From contig JAJTBM010000125.1 of the NCBI GenBank assembly GCA_021286885.1, forward strand, positions 1 to 7,946: a DNA stretch of 7,946 bases, given 5' to 3'. A program made the translations under genes and the position numbers. Shown one piece after another: positions 5,900-7,946 of this stretch. Every line of letters starts with the position of its first letter. Position 1 is the first letter of the stretch. Source of the DNA: Rhodocyclales bacterium. GTDB lineage: Bacteria; Pseudomonadota; Gammaproteobacteria; Burkholderiales; Rhodocyclaceae. The notes below the pieces were generated by a model. It was not told the origin of the DNA. It saw only the letters and a list, made by a program, of their open reading frames with translations, and did not search any database.

Positions 5900-7447
5900 T
5901 CAGGCTTCGGCCAGGGCCGGCGCAGCGGCCTGGGCGTGAGGCTGCTTGCCAAGCATGGAGCCTTCCTGATTGAAACGCAGGTGCCAGGCGAAAGCCTCTT
6001 CCAGCAGATGGGGGGTGTGACCACCACGCCGGGAAGCGCGCATGAAGTAATCCCGCAGCAGATCCCGGTAAAGCGGATCGGCGCAGTTTTCGATAACCTG
6101 GCGGGCCCGCTCCCGGGGCGCCAGACCCCGCAGATCGGCCAGGCCGTGCTCGGTCACGAAGATATCGGTGTCGTGCTCGGTGTGATCCACATGGGACACC
6201 ATGGGCACGATGCTCGAAATCGCGCCATTCTTGGCAATCGACTTGGTGACGAACACCGACAGGTGGGCATTGCGCGCAAAATCGCCCGAACCGCCAATCC
6301 CGTTCATCATGTGGCTACCGCCCACGTGGGTGGAGTTCACGTTGCCGTAGATGTCGCACTCCAGGGCGGTGTTGATGCAGATCAGGCCCAGCCGGCGGAT
6401 CACCTCCGGGTGATTGGAGATTTCCTGGGGGCGCAGCATCAGGCGCGACTTGTAGTGCTCCAGATTGTTCAGCACACGCTCGTACAGGCCCTTGGAAAGG
6501 GTGATGGACGAGGCCGAGGCAAAGCTCAGGCGGCCCGCGTCGATCAGCTCGATGGTGCTGTCCTGCAGCACTTCGGAGTACATGCGCAGGTTCTGGAAGG
6601 GCGAATCCAGCATCCCGTGGAGCACCGCATTAGCGATGGTGCCAATGCCGGCCTGGAGCGGCTGGAGCGCGGGCGAGAGGCGCCCGGCCTTCACTTCATG
6701 GGCCAGAAACTCATTGAGGTGGCCGGCAATCGCATTGGTTTCGGCATCCGGCGGCAGCACGTTGGAGGGGCTATCGGCCTTCTGGGTAATCACAATCCCC
6801 ACGATCTTTTCGGGATCGACCGGAATATAAGGCAGGCCGATGCGCTGATCCGGCGAGATCAGCGGAATCGGCAGCCGGTGGGGCCGGTAGGTGGGGATGT
6901 AGATGTCGTGCAGCCCTTCCAGCCCGGTGGGCATGGTCAGGTTGATTTCAACGATGATCTTCTTGGCCAGCACCGCAAAGCTGGCCGAATTGCCCACCGA
7001 GGTGGTCGGCACGATGCCGCCGTTTTCGGTGATGGCAGTGGCCTCCACCACGGCGATGTCCACCGGCGCGATCTGGCCGGAGCGCAGCTGCTCGACGGTC
7101 TCAGACAAATGCTGGTCAATGAACATCACCTCGCCTGCATTAATCTGGCGGCGCAGGGTGGGATCAGACTGGAAGGGGATGCGCCGGGCGATCACACGGG
7201 CTTCGGTCAGCACCTTGTCGATGTCGTTGCCCAACGAGGCACCCGTCATCAGGGTGATGCGCAGGGGCTCGTGGGCGGCCCGCTCGGCCAGCGCAAAAGG
7301 CACGGCCTTGCAATCCCCGGCCCGGGTGAAACCGCTCATCCCGACGGTCATCCCGTCCTTGAACAAGGCCGCGGCGGCCTCCGGCGACATGAGGCGCTCC
7401 CGCAGGCGGGGCAGACGAATTCGCTCGTTGATCTGATCCATGGGCAT
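5900..7447 (-). CDS. Acetyl-CoA hydrolase/succinyl-CoA:acetate CoA-transferase family protein
   Basis: A 515-residue cytoplasmic class I CoA-transferase of the succinate CoA-transferase group (relatives: Acetobacter AarC, E. coli ScpC, yeast Ach1). Likely reaction: succinyl-CoA plus acetate (or propionate) to succinate plus the acyl-CoA; hydrolase annotation of this family is often a side activity. Family marks are GMTVGMSGFT (32-41), ATAITENGGIVPT (137-149), QAGIGTIANAV (265-275), YSEVLQDS (290-297) with the catalytic Glu292, GSHMMNGIGGSGDFARNAH (377-395) with the GGSGDF glycine loop, and VTEHGLADLRGL (431-442). No residue I would expect is missing. The start at 7447 is chosen because GGAG lies 10 bases upstream and the next in-frame ATG is only two codons later. 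An ATG at 7498 would add 17 basic residues not typical of the family and would lie upstream of that ribosome site. The gene diverges from a LysR regulator and converges on the kinase gene. Confidence 0.93.
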   Translation of the reverse strand: MPMDQINERIRLPRLRERLMSPEAAAALFKDGMTVGMSGFTRAGDCKAVPFALAERAAHEPLRITLMTGASLGNDIDKVLTEARVIARRIPFQSDPTLRRQINAGEVMFIDQHLSETVEQLRSGQIAPVDIAVVEATAITENGGIVPTTSVGNSASFAVLAKKIIVEINLTMPTGLEGLHDIYIPTYRPHRLPIPLISPDQRIGLPYIPVDPEKIVGIVITQKADSPSNVLPPDAETNAIAGHLNEFLAHEVKAGRLSPALQPLQAGIGTIANAVLHGMLDSPFQNLRMYSEVLQDSTIELIDAGRLSFASASSITLSKGLYERVLNNLEHYKSRLMLRPQEISNHPEVIRRLGLICINTALECDIYGNVNSTHVGGSHMMNGIGGSGDFARNAHLSVFVTKSIAKNGAISSIVPMVSHVDHTEHDTDIFVTEHGLADLRGLAPRERARQVIENCADPLYRDLLRDYFMRASRRGGHTPHLLEEAFAWHLRFNQEGSMLGKQPHAQAAAPALAEA

Positions 7448-7457
7448 ACGTTCTTTT

Positions 7458-7461
7458 CTCC
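7458..7461 (-). promoter_or_regulatory. Ribosome binding site setting the CoA-transferase start
   Basis: The minus strand reads GGAGAAAAGAACGT followed by ATG CCC ATG. The GGAG core is 10 bases before the ATG at 7447 and 16 bases before the ATG at 7441. It also lies downstream of the ATG at 7498, so it cannot serve that longer start. Confidence 0.6.
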
Positions 7462-7508
7462 GACACTTGGTTTTTATGGTCGGCCTCGAACGGGCCAACT
7501 CTGGGCCG

Positions 7509-7514
7509 AGTATA
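7509..7514 (-). promoter_or_regulatory. -10 box of the CoA-transferase promoter
   Basis: TATACT on the minus strand (five of six consensus) would start transcription near 7502, leaving a leader of about 54 bases. The hexamer 17 bases upstream (TCAAAA) is a poor -35, which fits a promoter that needs an activator. Confidence 0.45.
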
Positions 7515-7533
7515 GAAGCGCCGCAAAATTCTT

Positions 7534-7562
7534 TTGATGACTTAAAATAATCCGATCAAGTC
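7534..7562. promoter_or_regulatory. Inverted repeat, candidate LysR operator
   Basis: Two nested dyads occupy this AT-rich stretch of the divergent intergenic region: TTGAT (7534-7538) with ATCAA (7555-7559), and GACTT (7539-7543) with AAGTC (7558-7562). A T-N11-A spacing also occurs (T7543, A7555). Relative to the predicted CoA-transferase start near 7502, the element spans about -32 to -60, where LysR-type activators usually bind. It also overlaps TAAAAT (7543-7548), a possible -10 for the LysR gene, which would allow autoregulation. The dyads are imperfect, so this is a candidate only. Confidence 0.4.
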
Positions 7563-7609
7563 GTTTTTTTCATCATCGCTTCACCGCCCCTCAAAACAAA
7601 ACCATCGTC

Positions 7610-7946
7610 ATGGACCTGCGAGCCCTGCGCTATTTCATCGAAACCGTGCGCCACAACAGCTTCACCCAGGCGGCGGCCACCCTGTGCGTGACCCAATCCA
7701 CCGTCAGCAAGATGATCCGCCAGCTGGAAGACGAAGTGGGCCAGCCCCTGCTGATCCGGGCCGGGCGCCAGGTACAGCTCACCGACGTGGGGCGGGTCAT
7801 CTTCGCCCGGGGCCAGGAAGCCCTGGAGCTGATGCAGCAGATGCAACGCGAAGTGGCCGACCTGAACGGCCTCACCCGGGGCAACCTGAGCGTGGGGATG
7901 CCGCCCATGGTGGATCTGTTTTTTTCGCCGGTGGTGAAGGCCTATT
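7610..7946 (+). CDS. LysR-family transcriptional regulator, CidR-like, C-terminus outside window
   Basis: An open frame of 112 codons runs off the right edge. It begins MDLRALRYFIETVRHNSFTQ, the classic LysR N-terminus. The winged helix-turn-helix (about 4-60) includes AAATLCVTQSTVSKMIRQLE, with the recognition helix near residues 28-45, then LTDVG (about 55-59), and a linker helix with ALELMQQMQREVADL (about 69-83). The effector-binding domain opens with GNLSVGMPPMVDLFFSPVV. The PPM followed by a double Phe resembles the start of CidR-type effector domains (recalled family resemblance). LysR proteins are about 300 residues, so roughly two thirds is missing. The start lacks a visible Shine-Dalgarno sequence, but no other in-frame start lies nearby upstream and the first residues match family N-termini. 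It is divergent from the CoA-transferase gene and is its most likely regulator. Confidence 0.92.
   Translation, partial: MDLRALRYFIETVRHNSFTQAAATLCVTQSTVSKMIRQLEDEVGQPLLIRAGRQVQLTDVGRVIFARGQEALELMQQMQREVADLNGLTRGNLSVGMPPMVDLFFSPVVKAY

Noticed and set aside
5936..7537. A 533-codon plus-strand open frame opposite the CoA-transferase gene
   Set aside because: It is antisense to a gene with clear family motifs, its composition (Gly, His, Val, Asp, Gln rich) is typical of the complement of GC-biased codons, and no domain is recognisable.
7539..7570. GACTT/AAGTC stem followed by seven Ts as a terminator or attenuator
   Set aside because: The stem is five AT-rich pairs around a 14-base loop and lies in a divergent promoter region where no plus-strand transcript is expected to end. 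An operator is a better reading.

Overview
This is a GC-rich bacterial chromosome segment. The protein sequences (AlaA-type aminotransferase, Mth938-like protein, Bcp, PIN-PhoH protein, succinate-type CoA-transferase) suggest a betaproteobacterium, possibly of the Rhodocyclales. That placement rests on recalled family resemblance, not on a search. Codon use is consistent across the genes. I see no insertion sequence, phage gene, CRISPR array, tRNA or rRNA, so this looks like ordinary core chromosome.

Layout. (1) The left edge carries an alanine-type aminotransferase on the minus strand, cut off at its C-terminus by the window. (2) It diverges from a plus-strand run of four genes: an Mth938/NDUFAF3-like small protein, a Bcp/PrxQ peroxiredoxin, a two-domain PIN-PhoH ATPase and a membrane-bound hybrid sensor histidine kinase. 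The gaps are 123, 84 and 32 bases, so the last two may be co-transcribed. (3) A 159-base intergenic region separates the kinase from a convergent gene. It holds an 11-bp perfect hairpin right after the kinase stop codon, an A/C-rich linker and an intrinsic terminator. (4) A minus-strand acetyl-CoA hydrolase/succinyl-CoA:acetate CoA-transferase family gene follows. (5) It diverges from a LysR-family regulator whose start lies at the right edge; the rest is outside the window.

How the genes fit together. The clearest functional unit is the divergent CoA-transferase/LysR pair. The start of the regulator's effector domain resembles the CidR group, whose Gram-positive members respond to acetate, and an inverted repeat sits where a LysR activator would bind upstream of the CoA-transferase promoter. 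The other genes are housekeeping or stress functions (amino-acid metabolism, peroxide detoxification, RNA metabolism, signalling) with no obvious single pathway.

I found no clearly new system. The points most worth checking are the structured kinase 3' region (possible small RNA or CsrA/Hfq target), the acetate-type LysR/CoA-transferase switch, the Bcp lacking its usual resolving cysteine, and the start sites of the aminotransferase and the kinase.
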